A stretch of 47,071 nucleotides of DNA from Hyphomicrobiales bacterium (GTDB lineage Bacteria; Pseudomonadota; Alphaproteobacteria; Rhizobiales; Devosiaceae), in NCBI GenBank assembly GCA_900470445.1, contig UCAU01000066.1, positions 1 through 47,071 of the forward strand, in the 5' to 3' direction. Positions within the stretch are counted from its first letter, which is position 1, and every line of letters starts with the position of its first letter. The position numbers and the translations under genes were made by a program. The notes under the pieces are model-generated. The model worked only from the letters and a program-made list of their open reading frames with translations, ran no database searches and was not told where the DNA came from. Positions 25,407 through 33,151 of this stretch are shown piece by piece.

Positions 25407-26156
25407 ATGCAGCGCTTTTCCAACAAGACCGTCCTCGTCGCCGGTGCCGGTCGCGATATCGGTCGCGCCTGCGCCCTGCGCTTCGCCGAGGAAGGCGCCA
25501 ATGTGGTGCTGACCTATAATGGCGCCGAGGATGGTGCCCGCTCCGCCGTAGCCGAAATCGAACAGCGCGGCGGCAGGGCCCTCGCCCTGAAGGCCGATCT
25601 GACGCAGAAGGGAGCGGTCGACGCCGCCGTTGGCGCCGCCAGTGACCGCTTCGGCGCCATCCATGGCCTGGTCCATGTCGCCGGGGGTCTCGTGGCCCGC
25701 AAGACTATGGCCGAGATGGACGAGACCTTCTGGAACCAGGTGATGAGCGTCAATCTCACCTCGCTCTTCCTCACCGCCCAGGCCGTCTTGCCCAAAATGA
25801 CCGAAGGCGGCGCCATCGTTACCTTCGCCTCCCAGGCCGGCCGCGATGGCGGCGGCCCCGGCGCCATTGCCTACGCCACCTCCAAGGGCGCGGTGATGAC
25901 CTTCACGCGGGGCCTTGCCAAGGAGGCCGGCCCCCGCATTCGCGTCAACGCGGTCTGCCCCGGCATGATCGCCACTGCCTTCCACGACACTTTCACCAAG
26001 CCCCAAGTGCGCGAACGCGTCGCGGGCGCGGCCCTGCTCAAGCGCGAAGGCACTTCCCAAGACGTGGCCGGGTTGGTCGCTTTCCTCGCCTCCGACGATG
26101 CGGCTTATATCACCGGTGCCTGCTACGACATCAATGGTGGCGTGCTCTATTCCTGA
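25407..26156 (+). CDS. SDR-family reductase, candidate DEH reductase
   Basis: A 249-residue short-chain dehydrogenase. The nucleotide-binding motif reads VAGAGRDIGRACA, with Asp in place of the central glycine of the usual TGxxxGxG pattern, a substitution seen in other SDRs. The NAG-equivalent is VHVAGG, the catalytic Ser is in VTFASQAG, and the YATSK motif supplies Tyr and Lys. The end YDINGGVLYS is family-typical. It lies 15 bases behind the PL15 lyase, where A. tumefaciens and Sphingomonas A1 place reductases that convert the lyase product DEH to 2-keto-3-deoxygluconate. That role and NAD(P)H preference are inferred from context. Confidence 0.9.
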   Translation: MQRFSNKTVLVAGAGRDIGRACALRFAEEGANVVLTYNGAEDGARSAVAEIEQRGGRALALKADLTQKGAVDAAVGAASDRFGAIHGLVHVAGGLVARKTMAEMDETFWNQVMSVNLTSLFLTAQAVLPKMTEGGAIVTFASQAGRDGGGPGAIAYATSKGAVMTFTRGLAKEAGPRIRVNAVCPGMIATAFHDTFTKPQVRERVAGAALLKREGTSQDVAGLVAFLASDDAAYITGACYDINGGVLYS

Positions 26157-26160
26157 GGCA

Positions 26161-27330
26161 ATGATGGCCATCTCCATCCCGCGCGCCGGGCGAATTGCCA
26201 TTCTTGGCACGTCGCTCGTGCAGCAAAACCACAATGGCAGCGACAGCCACATCGCCACCTCGGCGCGCGGCTGGATGAGCTGGGCCGAAGTGCTCTCGCA
26301 TGGCCGTCTCGCCTGTCCGATCCATCACGATCCGGCCGTCATGCCCGGCTGGGAGCCGAGCAATCGGCCGGGCATCAGTCGCTTCTTCACCGGGCTCAAT
26401 TACGGTGTCTCGGGCCAGAAGGCCATCGAGATCGAGCGGCGCGTTGCCCGATTGCTGGTCGAAGATTTCGACCTGATCATCGTCGACGCCGGCACCAATG
26501 ACATGATGGTCGAAACCAAGGAAACCATCGCCGAAATCCGCGCCCGTATCGCCACGACCCTGCTCGCCGCCGGCAAAACGGTCATCCTGCTGCCCATTCT
26601 GGCCCGCGGCACGCAAAAATGGGCTTCGGTCGGCGCCGAGCGCGCCAAGGCCCACTGGATCAACCAGATGAGCCTGGATTTCGCCGCCCGCCACGCCAAT
26701 TGCCACGTCTTCGATTGGAACGCCCCCTGGGTCGACACCGCCGATCCCGATGGCGCGCCGCAAGCCGGCTTCTCCAATGACGGCACCCATTTCTCCGTCA
26801 CCGGCGGCTTCGCCGTGGGCAAAGCCCTGGCCACCTATCTAACCCCGCTCGTCCCCCACGCCGCGCCTCGTCTGGTCGCGCCCGACGACCGCTTCGACGC
26901 CATCAACAACCCGCTCGGCAATCTCGCCCGCGCCCAAGACCAGTCGATCAGCGCAACCGCCAGTTCAAACCACGTTCTGGCCAACGACGTCGTCTATCCC
27001 GGCGCCGGTGCGTGGGTCACAGCCAGCTGCACCATCGCCGTCCCCGCCCATCCGGCCATTCTGGGTCTCTCGCTCGTCCTGACCGATCCAGCGGAGGAGG
27101 GACTGCGCTCCATCTCCCTGTCCCCTTTCAAGTCCGACGATGGCCAACTCTGGCCCTATCCAGCCCATGCCTGGAACGGCCTCCTGCGCACCCCACCCAT
27201 CCGCCTGCGGCCCGGCGCTATCCCGCCGAGCCTCACCCTCGAAGTGATCCTCGCCACCGACGCCGCCCCGCTCCATCTCGATATCGGCGGCATCGACATC
27301 CGCCCCGTTCCCAATCCGGTGCGTTCATGA
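26161..27330 (+). CDS. SGNH/GDSL hydrolase, possible sugar O-deacetylase
   Basis: A 389-residue protein with an SGNH hydrolase domain (about residues 10-240) and a C-terminal beta-rich domain of about 130 residues. Block I is IAILGTSLVQQN with the nucleophile Ser, block II is NYGVSGQKA, block III is IVDAGTNDMM, and block V is NDGTHFSVTG with catalytic Asp and His. No signal peptide is seen. The ATG at 26161 (or 26164) lies four bases after the SDR stop, and its end overlaps the next gene in ATGA fashion, so it is embedded in the operon. Bacterial alginates are O-acetylated, so removal of acetyl groups from imported oligomers is an attractive but unproven role. Confidence 0.85.
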   Translation: MMAISIPRAGRIAILGTSLVQQNHNGSDSHIATSARGWMSWAEVLSHGRLACPIHHDPAVMPGWEPSNRPGISRFFTGLNYGVSGQKAIEIERRVARLLVEDFDLIIVDAGTNDMMVETKETIAEIRARIATTLLAAGKTVILLPILARGTQKWASVGAERAKAHWINQMSLDFAARHANCHVFDWNAPWVDTADPDGAPQAGFSNDGTHFSVTGGFAVGKALATYLTPLVPHAAPRLVAPDDRFDAINNPLGNLARAQDQSISATASSNHVLANDVVYPGAGAWVTASCTIAVPAHPAILGLSLVLTDPAEEGLRSISLSPFKSDDGQLWPYPAHAWNGLLRTPPIRLRPGAIPPSLTLEVILATDAAPLHLDIGGIDIRPVPNPVRS

Positions 27331-28349
27331 CCGCCAAGCCCAAACTGCTACTCGCCATGCGCGACGAACTGCCCGCCGGTTTCTGCGGAGCCGAAGAATG
27401 GGCGCGTCTTGAAGCGGTAACCGACATTATCTCGCGCGACGCCTTCACCGATTTCGACACCCCCACCGGCGCTGCCGCCCTGCGCGATGCCGACATAATG
27501 CTGGCCGCCTGGGGCGCGCCGCCCCTGACAGGGGCCCGGCTCGCCCGCGCCCCCAATCTCAAAATGGTGGCCTACGCCGCCGCCTCCGTCCGCGTCATCG
27601 CCCCGCCGCCCTTCTGGCAGCGCGACATTCTCATCACCTCGGCAGTCTCTGCCATGGCCGTCCCGGTTGCCGAGTTCACCTTCGCCGCCATTATCATGTG
27701 CGGCAAAGACGTGTTCCGCATCCGCGATACCCACCGCGATCAGCGCGGCACAGGCGGCTTCGGCACCCGCATCAGCATGGACGTGCCCCATCTCGGCAAT
27801 TATCGCCGCCGCATCGGCATTGTCGGCGCCTCGCGCATCGGCCGGCTCACCATAGACATGCTGGTGCGCGCCAATTTCGCCGTCGCGGTCTATGACCCCT
27901 TCCTCAGCGCCGAAGATGCCGCCGCCATGGGCGCCACCAAAATGGACCTACACCCATTGCTCGCCTGGTCCGATACCGTATCGCTGCACGCGCCAGTCCT
28001 GCCCGAAACCCACCACATGATCGGCGCCGCCGAACTGGCGCTGATGGCCGACAATGCCGTGCTGATCAACACCGCCCGCGGCTGGTTGCTCAACCACGAT
28101 GCGCTCTTGCCCGAGGTCCAATCCGGCCGGCTCCGCGTGCTGATCGATACCCCCGATCCAGAACCCCTGCCGCCCGAAAGCCCACTCTACGATCTGCCCA
28201 ATGTCGTGCTGACACCCCACATCGCCGGCGCCCAAGGCAATGAACTGCGCCGGCTGGCCGATCTGGCCATCAACGAAATCGAACGCTTCGTCGCCGGCCA
28301 GCCACCATTGTTCCCGGTGAGCGAAACCGAACTGGACCGCATCGCATGA
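27327..28349 (+). CDS. D-2-hydroxyacid dehydrogenase family protein
   Basis: A 340-residue NAD(P)-dependent enzyme of the D-isomer-specific 2-hydroxyacid dehydrogenase family (hydroxypyruvate/glyoxylate reductase group). The Rossmann motif is RIGIVGASRIGR. Catalytic residues follow the family order: Arg in LINTARGWLL, an acidic residue in IDTPDPEPLP, and His in LTPHIAGAQGNE. The ATG at 27327 overlaps the SGNH stop by four bases. Its position before a hydroxypyruvate-isomerase-like gene suggests hydroxypyruvate reductase, giving D-glycerate, but the substrate is not shown. It could also act on a keto-deoxy acid. Confidence 0.88.
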   Translation: MTAKPKLLLAMRDELPAGFCGAEEWARLEAVTDIISRDAFTDFDTPTGAAALRDADIMLAAWGAPPLTGARLARAPNLKMVAYAAASVRVIAPPPFWQRDILITSAVSAMAVPVAEFTFAAIIMCGKDVFRIRDTHRDQRGTGGFGTRISMDVPHLGNYRRRIGIVGASRIGRLTIDMLVRANFAVAVYDPFLSAEDAAAMGATKMDLHPLLAWSDTVSLHAPVLPETHHMIGAAELALMADNAVLINTARGWLLNHDALLPEVQSGRLRVLIDTPDPEPLPPESPLYDLPNVVLTPHIAGAQGNELRRLADLAINEIERFVAGQPPLFPVSETELDRIA

Positions 28350-29125
28350 GCACGCTGACCCATTGCTTCTCCACCCTCGGCTGCCCCGATCTTTCCATTC
28401 ACGAAGCGGCCGAACTGGCACAGGCCTATGGCATCCCAGCCGTGGAATTGCGGGTGATTTCAGGCTCGCTCGACATCCCCCAAGCCCTTGCCGCCGAATT
28501 CGGCGACCCGGCCGGCTTCCATCATTGGCTCGAGAACACGCCCATCCGCATCGCCGGCCTTGGCACCTCCGCGCGCCTCTTCGGCGACGAAAACCTCGTC
28601 GAACTCGAACAATTCCTGCCCTGGGCCGAAGCCGCGCGCGTGCCTTTTCTGCGCATTTTCGACGGCGGCGAAATCCTTTCGGACGCCGACTATATCCAGG
28701 CCGGCGAGCGCCTCGCCCAATGGCAAGCCGACCGCCAGCGACGCGGCCTCGTCGTCGATCTCATGATCGAAACCCACGACGCCCTGGCCCAACCCGCCCA
28801 ATTGTCCGAATTCGTCACGCGCCTCCCCACCGTCGCCATCCTCTGGGACGCCCACCACACCTGGGCCAAGGGCGGCGCCGATCCGCTCGCCACCTGGCGG
28901 AGCATCGCCCCGCACGTCGTCCATGTCCACGTCAAGGACAGCGCCTTGCGCGCCGATGGCCGCCATTATGTGCTGCCGGGGCAGGGCGACTTCCCCATGG
29001 CTACCCTCATGCCGCTGCTTGAGGCCGCCGGGCCTCTTCCCATCAGCCTCGAATGGGAACGCCACTGGCACAATGAACTACCCCCGCTGGATCAGGCGCT
29101 CCAGGCCGCCCGCTCGTGGTGGTAA
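28346..29125 (+). CDS. Sugar phosphate isomerase/epimerase-like TIM barrel
   Basis: A 259-residue protein of the xylose-isomerase-like TIM-barrel family, which includes hydroxypyruvate isomerase and several sugar epimerases. Metal-binding positions are visible: Glu in LMIETHDAL, Asp-His in ILWDAHHTWAKGG, His in VVHVHVKDSAL, and Glu in ISLEWERHW. The start overlaps the previous stop (ATGA). With the dehydrogenase upstream and the aldolase-like gene downstream it would fit a tartronate semialdehyde to hydroxypyruvate isomerase, but other isomerisations are possible. Confidence 0.85.
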   Translation: MSTLTHCFSTLGCPDLSIHEAAELAQAYGIPAVELRVISGSLDIPQALAAEFGDPAGFHHWLENTPIRIAGLGTSARLFGDENLVELEQFLPWAEAARVPFLRIFDGGEILSDADYIQAGERLAQWQADRQRRGLVVDLMIETHDALAQPAQLSEFVTRLPTVAILWDAHHTWAKGGADPLATWRSIAPHVVHVHVKDSALRADGRHYVLPGQGDFPMATLMPLLEAAGPLPISLEWERHWHNELPPLDQALQAARSWW

Positions 29126-29139
29126 ACAGGAACAACAAT

Positions 29140-30387
29140 ATGCGTATTGCCGAAGTTCGCCTCACGCCCGTCGCCATCCCCGACAAGCCCTTGCTCAACT
29201 GCAAGGGCGTGCACCAGCCCTATGCGCTGCGTACTATTATCGAGCTGGTCTGCGACGACGGCACCATCGGCCTCGGCGAGAGCTATGGCAGCATCAAAGC
29301 CCTAGCGGGCCTGCGCCGCGCCGCCCCCGCACTGGTGGGCCTTGATCCCTTCCACCTGCATGAACTGCATGCTCGCGTACTGGCCGCCATTCCCGAAGGC
29401 GGCGGCATCAACGCCAAATCCGCCGTGGCCGATCACAAGGTAACCGACGTCGCCACCTCGGCTTTCGAAGTGCCCTGCATGGATATCCAGGGTAAGCTGC
29501 TGAACCGTCCCGTCTCGGACCTGCTCGGCGGCGCCGTGCGCGATCGCGTCTCCTTCAGCGCCTATCTCTTCTTCAAATTCGCCGGCCATCTCGGGCAATC
29601 GCCCGACGAATGGGGTGAGGTGCTGACCCCTAACCAAATGGTCGAAGAAGCCCGCCGCTTCGTCAGCCTGCACGGCTTCAAATCGCTCAAGCTCAAGGGC
29701 GGCGTGCTACATCCCGATCTTGAAATCGAAACCATGCTCAAGCTGCGCGAGGCCTTTCCCGACCATCCCCTCCGCATCGATCCCAATGGCGGCTGGACCG
29801 TCGAAACGGCCAAATACATCGCCAAAAAACTCGAAGGCGTGCTCGAATATCTTGAAGACCCGGTCATCGGCATGGACGCCATGGCCGAAGTGGCAGCCTC
29901 CACCTCCATCCCGCTTGCCACCAATATGATCGTGCTCGAATTCGACCAGATCGCCGAGGCCTATCGCAAGCGCGCCGTCAAAATCGTGCTGGCGGACCAT
30001 CACTATTGGGGCGGCATGCGCGCCGCGACCCATCTGGGCAAGCTCTGCCAGGCGCTTGAATTGGGCGTTTCCATGCATTCCAATTCCCATCTCGGCATCA
30101 CGCTAGCGGCCATGGCCCACGTCGCCGCCGCCTCACCCAATCTCGGCTATGATTGTGACACACACTATCCCTGGACGGGCGTTGACGTTTTGGAAGGCGA
30201 TCTCTTCGCGTTCGAGAATGGTGCGTTGGCCGTGCCAACAGGGCCCGGCCTCGGCGTAACGCTCGATCGGGATAAACTCACCAAACTCGCCGCTCTCTAC
30301 GAAACCGGCGGCGTCTCCGAACGCGACGACACCGCTTATATGAAACAATTCGACCCCACTTACGAGCGCCGCGTACCCCGCTGGTAG
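29140..30387 (+). CDS. Enolase-superfamily dehydratase, glucarate-dehydratase subgroup
   Basis: A 415-residue enolase-superfamily enzyme. The KxK base is in KSLKLKGG, metal ligands are in LRIDPNGGW and LEYLEDPV, then LATNMIV, VLADHHYWGG and the His of SMHSNSHLGITLAAMAHVAA. This set, especially ATNMI, ADxHxW and HSNxH, is the glucarate dehydratase signature rather than mandelate racemase or gluconate dehydratase. Known members dehydrate D-glucarate or L-idarate to 5-keto-4-deoxyglucarate. The ATG at 29140 with AGGA upstream is preferred over an earlier GTG that overlaps the previous gene. The natural substrate in an alginate context (for example mannarate or gularate) is open. Confidence 0.9.
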   Translation: MRIAEVRLTPVAIPDKPLLNCKGVHQPYALRTIIELVCDDGTIGLGESYGSIKALAGLRRAAPALVGLDPFHLHELHARVLAAIPEGGGINAKSAVADHKVTDVATSAFEVPCMDIQGKLLNRPVSDLLGGAVRDRVSFSAYLFFKFAGHLGQSPDEWGEVLTPNQMVEEARRFVSLHGFKSLKLKGGVLHPDLEIETMLKLREAFPDHPLRIDPNGGWTVETAKYIAKKLEGVLEYLEDPVIGMDAMAEVAASTSIPLATNMIVLEFDQIAEAYRKRAVKIVLADHHYWGGMRAATHLGKLCQALELGVSMHSNSHLGITLAAMAHVAAASPNLGYDCDTHYPWTGVDVLEGDLFAFENGALAVPTGPGLGVTLDRDKLTKLAALYETGGVSERDDTAYMKQFDPTYERRVPRW

Positions 30388-30407
30388 GCCGAAACAAAGG
30401 ATATCCG

Positions 30408-31148
30408 ATGCCCGACTTCTCCGAAGCCACCCGCGAAAAATTGCGCGGCGTCAGCACAGCAACGCTTTGCACCGCCCTGTTCAAACGGGGGTTGCGCAAC
30501 CAGTTTATCCAGGATGTTCGACCCGTCGGCAGCGTCACTCGCACTATGGTGGGACCCGCATTCACGCTGCGCTATATCCCCGCCCGGGAAGATCTCAATC
30601 CGCTTGAGGTGTTCCAGGACCGCGCTCATCCCCAGCGGCAGGCCGTCGAACAATGTCCGGCCGGTTCAGTTCTGGTGATGGATAGCCGGCAGAATGCCCG
30701 TGCCGCGTCCGCCGGTTCGATCCTGGTGACACGCCTCATGCGGCGCGGTGTCGAGGGTGTGGTGACCGACGGTGGGTTCCGCGACAGTCCGGAAATCGGC
30801 CGGATGTCTTTCCCGGCCTATCATCAGAGACCTTCCGCGCCAACCAATCTCACATTGCATCAAGCGCTCGATATCAATGTACCGATCGGTTGTGGTGATG
30901 TCGCGGTATGGCCCGGAGATATCCTTGTCGGCGATGGCGAAGGGGTAGTTGTCATTCCCTCTGGTATCGTGGAGGAGATCGCTGAGGAGGCGGTGTCCAT
31001 GACGCGCTACGAGGACTTTGTGCTCGAGCGCGTTCAAGACGGGGCCTCGGTGCTTGGCCTATACCCAATGACCGAGGAGCAGCATCGCAGAGATTTCGAG
31101 ATTTGGAAGGAAACAAGCCTGTCGAACAGAACCCCTGAGGCTCGCTAG
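30408..31148 (+). CDS. RraA/HMG-aldolase-family protein, candidate aldolase
   Basis: A 246-residue protein of the RraA-like family, which contains 4-hydroxy-4-methyl-2-oxoglutarate and 4-carboxy-4-hydroxy-2-oxoadipate aldolases as well as RNase-regulator relatives. The active-site Arg-Asp pair is present in VTDGGFRDSPEI, the substrate-gate glycine-rich segment in VGPAFTLRY, and the family end motif in WPGDILVGDGEGVVVIP. AAAGGA precedes the ATG. Intact catalytic residues argue for an aldolase or lyase rather than an RNase E inhibitor. As the last gene after the dehydratase it could cleave 5-keto-4-deoxyglucarate to pyruvate and tartronate semialdehyde (inference). Confidence 0.85.
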   Translation: MPDFSEATREKLRGVSTATLCTALFKRGLRNQFIQDVRPVGSVTRTMVGPAFTLRYIPAREDLNPLEVFQDRAHPQRQAVEQCPAGSVLVMDSRQNARAASAGSILVTRLMRRGVEGVVTDGGFRDSPEIGRMSFPAYHQRPSAPTNLTLHQALDINVPIGCGDVAVWPGDILVGDGEGVVVIPSGIVEEIAEEAVSMTRYEDFVLERVQDGASVLGLYPMTEEQHRRDFEIWKETSLSNRTPEAR

Positions 31149-31157
31149 CATCCCAGG

Positions 31158-31188
31158 ATGAGTTATAGACCCTGTTGCTATAGCTCAT
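31158..31188. promoter_or_regulatory. Inverted repeat upstream of the fic remnant
   Basis: ATGAGTTATAG (31158-31168) and CTATAGCTCAT (31178-31188) form an 11-bp inverted repeat with one T:G wobble and a 9-base spacer. The right arm runs into the start codon at 31187. It begins 10 bases after the aldolase gene stop, so it could be an old fic operator or the 3' hairpin of the alginate operon; no T-run follows. Confidence 0.45.
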
Positions 31189-31414
31189 GACTTGGAACTG
31201 GGAACATCCCGATTGGCCGGAATTTGTTTTCGACGCCAAGGCATTGGATGCCATGGAGCCGGTATTCTCCAAGCTGACCCTGCCCCTCAAACGCCACAGG
31301 CGGAGTCGTGAGGATAGGGGCGGGGTCCATACCCATACGAGCGCAAAGTCGCAACGGAGCCACATCGAAACGGTTAGCTTGCAGCCGAAGGCCCTTGTGC
31401 CCCGGTCGGCCTAA
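31187..31414 (+). pseudogene. Truncated Fic-family (DUF4172) gene, N-terminus only
   Basis: The first 30 or so codons read MTWNWEHPDWPEFVFDAKAL then DAMEPVFSKL, the opening of DUF4172 that precedes the Fic domain in many proteobacterial Fic proteins. After that the frame runs into unrelated sequence and stops. No HPFxxGN Fic motif occurs in the following 600 bases. The gene is therefore a remnant, with its promoter-proximal end preserved beside the alginate operon. Confidence 0.7.
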
Positions 31415-31547
31415 CTGTCGCAAGCGATCAGCGCGTCGAAGTGTCGCCAATTTAGATCACTTTCGACGGACACAGGCGTGCGGCAAGCTAGTAGCGTGCC
31501 GCACGTGAGTGTTAAGATGCATCGCATCACGCAAGGAATGGATCGAT

Positions 31548-31757
31548 TTGCACGAGAGAATTACCATACGCATGACCTCTGAGATGATCGCCCGCATTGA
31601 CTCGTGGATCGTGGATCAACCTGGGTATGTCAGCCGCCAGGATGCGGTGAGACGCTGTGTCGATTTGGTGCTTGGGCGGGGTGGTTCAGAACAGCCTGAC
31701 CTTTCTTCGGGTAAGGCAGCGGCAAACTCAGCGGAACAGCAAAACATTTCCAGTTAG
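31548..31757 (+). CDS. Small ribbon-helix-helix protein
   Basis: A 69-residue protein with an RHH DNA-binding pattern: strand ERITIRMTSEM, helix IARIDSWIV and second helix SRQDAVRRCVDLVLG. A TTG at 31548 is chosen because AAGGA (31533-31537) is 10 bases upstream; a GTG at 31509 is possible but has no good ribosome site. A tail rich in Ser, Glu and Ala follows. It resembles antitoxins and plasmid regulators, but no toxin gene is adjacent; the truncated Fic gene upstream could be a former partner. A terminator-like hairpin follows 10 bases after the stop. Confidence 0.65.
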   Translation: MHERITIRMTSEMIARIDSWIVDQPGYVSRQDAVRRCVDLVLGRGGSEQPDLSSGKAAANSAEQQNISS

Positions 31758-31766
31758 GCACTGTCT

Positions 31767-31789
31767 GCCCAACGCAGTCCGCGTTGGGC
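31767..31789 (+). terminator. Terminator-like hairpin after RHH gene
   Basis: GCCCAACGC (31767-31775) and GCGTTGGGC (31781-31789) pair perfectly over a 5-base loop, followed by TGGGTTTCC. It lies 10 bases past the RHH stop codon. The T-tract is short. Confidence 0.65.
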
Positions 31790-32222
31790 TGGGTTTCCAG
31801 AATGCCGTAACACTAGAAAACTCATATTTAACACTAGAAGGGCGAGCTAAATCGCTCGCAAAGAAGCGCGGACGCCGGCATAGCCCGCGACATATTTTCT
31901 CTACAGAAGACGACTAGAAATTCTATCAACGTGCTCACTTCTACCAATCCCGTCCTGCCGGCACGCTTCGCGTTACAGAGATTGGCATACGCTGCGAGCG
32001 CTTATTTCAAAAACCTAGTCGGCTCCGGAGGAATATCGAAATTCCGTCTCTCCAACGGAATTGAACAAGAAAGAAAATGGCTTAGGACGAAAAAGTGAAA
32101 TCCGAAAGATTGCAGCCGAGGATAGATTTTCTGTCTACGAGAAGGCAGTTTTCGGGCCTGTAGCGCGTAACGTGACGCATCTGACCGGATGGAGCGCCTT
32201 GGAAGCCTTTTTGAAATTTCTA
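31790..32222. other. Gene-free stretch, AT-richer than surroundings
   Basis: No supported coding sequence, RNA gene or repeat was recognised. Short frames exist on both strands but show no family pattern or ribosome site. The lower GC content compared with the alginate operon suggests acquired or decayed DNA between the RHH gene and the toxin-antitoxin pair. Confidence 0.5.
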
Positions 32223-32249
32223 CACAACGTACATACATTGTGCTATTAT
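32223..32249 (+). promoter_or_regulatory. Operator palindrome and -10 box of toxin-antitoxin operon
   Basis: CACAACGTACATACATTGTG (32223-32242) is a 20-bp palindrome with two mismatched pairs, followed at once by TATTAT (32244-32249), a good -10 box. The antitoxin start is 20 bases further. Binding of the RHH antitoxin there would block RNA polymerase, as is known for TacA/AtaR-type operons. Confidence 0.65.
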
Positions 32250-32268
32250 GTTGGTAGAGGTTTGACAA

Positions 32269-32556
32269 ATGCCGGCAAAAGAAGACCAAAAAATAAGCAC
32301 TTCCGTCCCAATCAACTTGCGGATTCCGCGAGAGGCGCAGCTTATGATCGACCGGGCGGCCAAGCTATCCGGTAAGAACCGCACCGAATTCATGGTGGAG
32401 GCAGCCATGGCAGCAGCAGAAGACAAGCTGCTGGACCAGGCTTTCATCGCACTCGACGCGCAAGCCTACGCTCAGTTCCTGGATGTTCTTGATAGGGGGC
32501 CAGAGCCCGAAGGGTACAAGCGCTTGATGAGTGCGCCTTCGCCCTGGGGCAAATAA
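32269..32556 (+). CDS. DUF1778 antitoxin, TacA/AtaR-like
   Basis: A 95-residue DUF1778 protein. An N-terminal ribbon-helix-helix (STSVPINLRIPREAQLMIDR and AAKLSGKNRTEFMVEAA) is followed by a toxin-neutralising tail with FIALDAQAYAQFLDVLD, the usual position of the DUF1778 segment that blocks the acetyltransferase active site. The stop is 3 bases before the toxin start, so the two genes are coupled. The family pair inhibits translation by acetylating aminoacyl-tRNA when the antitoxin is degraded. It presumably represses its own promoter through the palindrome at 32223-32242. Confidence 0.92.
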   Translation: MPAKEDQKISTSVPINLRIPREAQLMIDRAAKLSGKNRTEFMVEAAMAAAEDKLLDQAFIALDAQAYAQFLDVLDRGPEPEGYKRLMSAPSPWGK

Positions 32557-32559
32557 TTT

Positions 32560-33033
32560 TTGCAGGCGCCTTCCCGACTTTCCGAGCAGCATAGGCTTGA
32601 GGACTTTTCCTCCGGCGAGGTTGTTCTCGACACTTGGCTCAAAACCCGGGCTCTGCCCAACCAGGCGGCGGGTGTTTCTCGGACCTACGTCGCAGTTGAG
32701 GTGGGCCAGGTGGCAGGGTATTACTGCCTCAGCTCCGCGGCAATTAGCTTGAAAGAGGCACCTAGGGCACTGCGCCACGGTATGCCGGATCCTTTGCCGA
32801 TGATCCTGATGGGCAGACTTGCGGTCGATCAGCGATATAAGGGGCAGGGGCTCGGAACTGCGCTCCTGAAAGACTCCGTTCTGAGAGCACAATCAGCCCT
32901 GGAAATAATTGGGGTCCGCGGGCTCCTGGTTCATGCTCTTCATGACCAGGCTAAGGGCTTCTATCTGCATCACGGTTTCCGTGAGACGCCCGGAAACCCG
33001 CTCACACTGGTTCTGCCCTTCAAGTTTACATGA
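32560..33033 (+). CDS. GNAT acetyltransferase toxin, TacT/AtaT-like
   Basis: A 157-residue GNAT-fold toxin. The start is a TTG at 32560, three bases after the antitoxin stop; its N-terminus LSEQHRLEDFSSGEVVLDTW (residues 6-25) matches the family. The acetyl-CoA binding loop is RLAVDQRYKGQGLGTALL and the catalytic Tyr is in KGFYLHHGF, both intact. The last strand ends in LTLVLPFKFT. It is probably functional. Known relatives acetylate the amino group of charged tRNAs and stop translation; tRNA specificity cannot be read from the sequence. Confidence 0.92.
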   Translation: MQAPSRLSEQHRLEDFSSGEVVLDTWLKTRALPNQAAGVSRTYVAVEVGQVAGYYCLSSAAISLKEAPRALRHGMPDPLPMILMGRLAVDQRYKGQGLGTALLKDSVLRAQSALEIIGVRGLLVHALHDQAKGFYLHHGFRETPGNPLTLVLPFKFT

Positions 33034-33151
33034 TTGCATGCTTGCTTACCGTCTGAATTGCTTGGGCACTTCCCAAGGTGAAGATCGCCATCGGTTCGAG
33101 ATCTGAACGCGGTTCGGTTTGGACGGTTCAAGCCAGGCAAAGAGGTGGGTA

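Noticed and set aside
27012..27326. N-terminal extension of the 2-hydroxyacid dehydrogenase
   Set aside because: The upstream part is a Pro/Arg/His-rich out-of-frame reading of the SGNH gene; the ATG at 27327 gives the normal start with ATGA coupling.
28363..29022. 219-codon Arg/Pro-rich frame over the TIM-barrel gene
   Set aside because: Typical alternative-frame reading of GC-rich DNA; the TIM barrel in the other frame has all metal ligands and coupled start.
31178..31450. 90-codon minus-strand frame over the Fic remnant
   Set aside because: No family pattern or ribosome site, and it runs opposite the recognisable DUF4172 segment; treated as a shadow.
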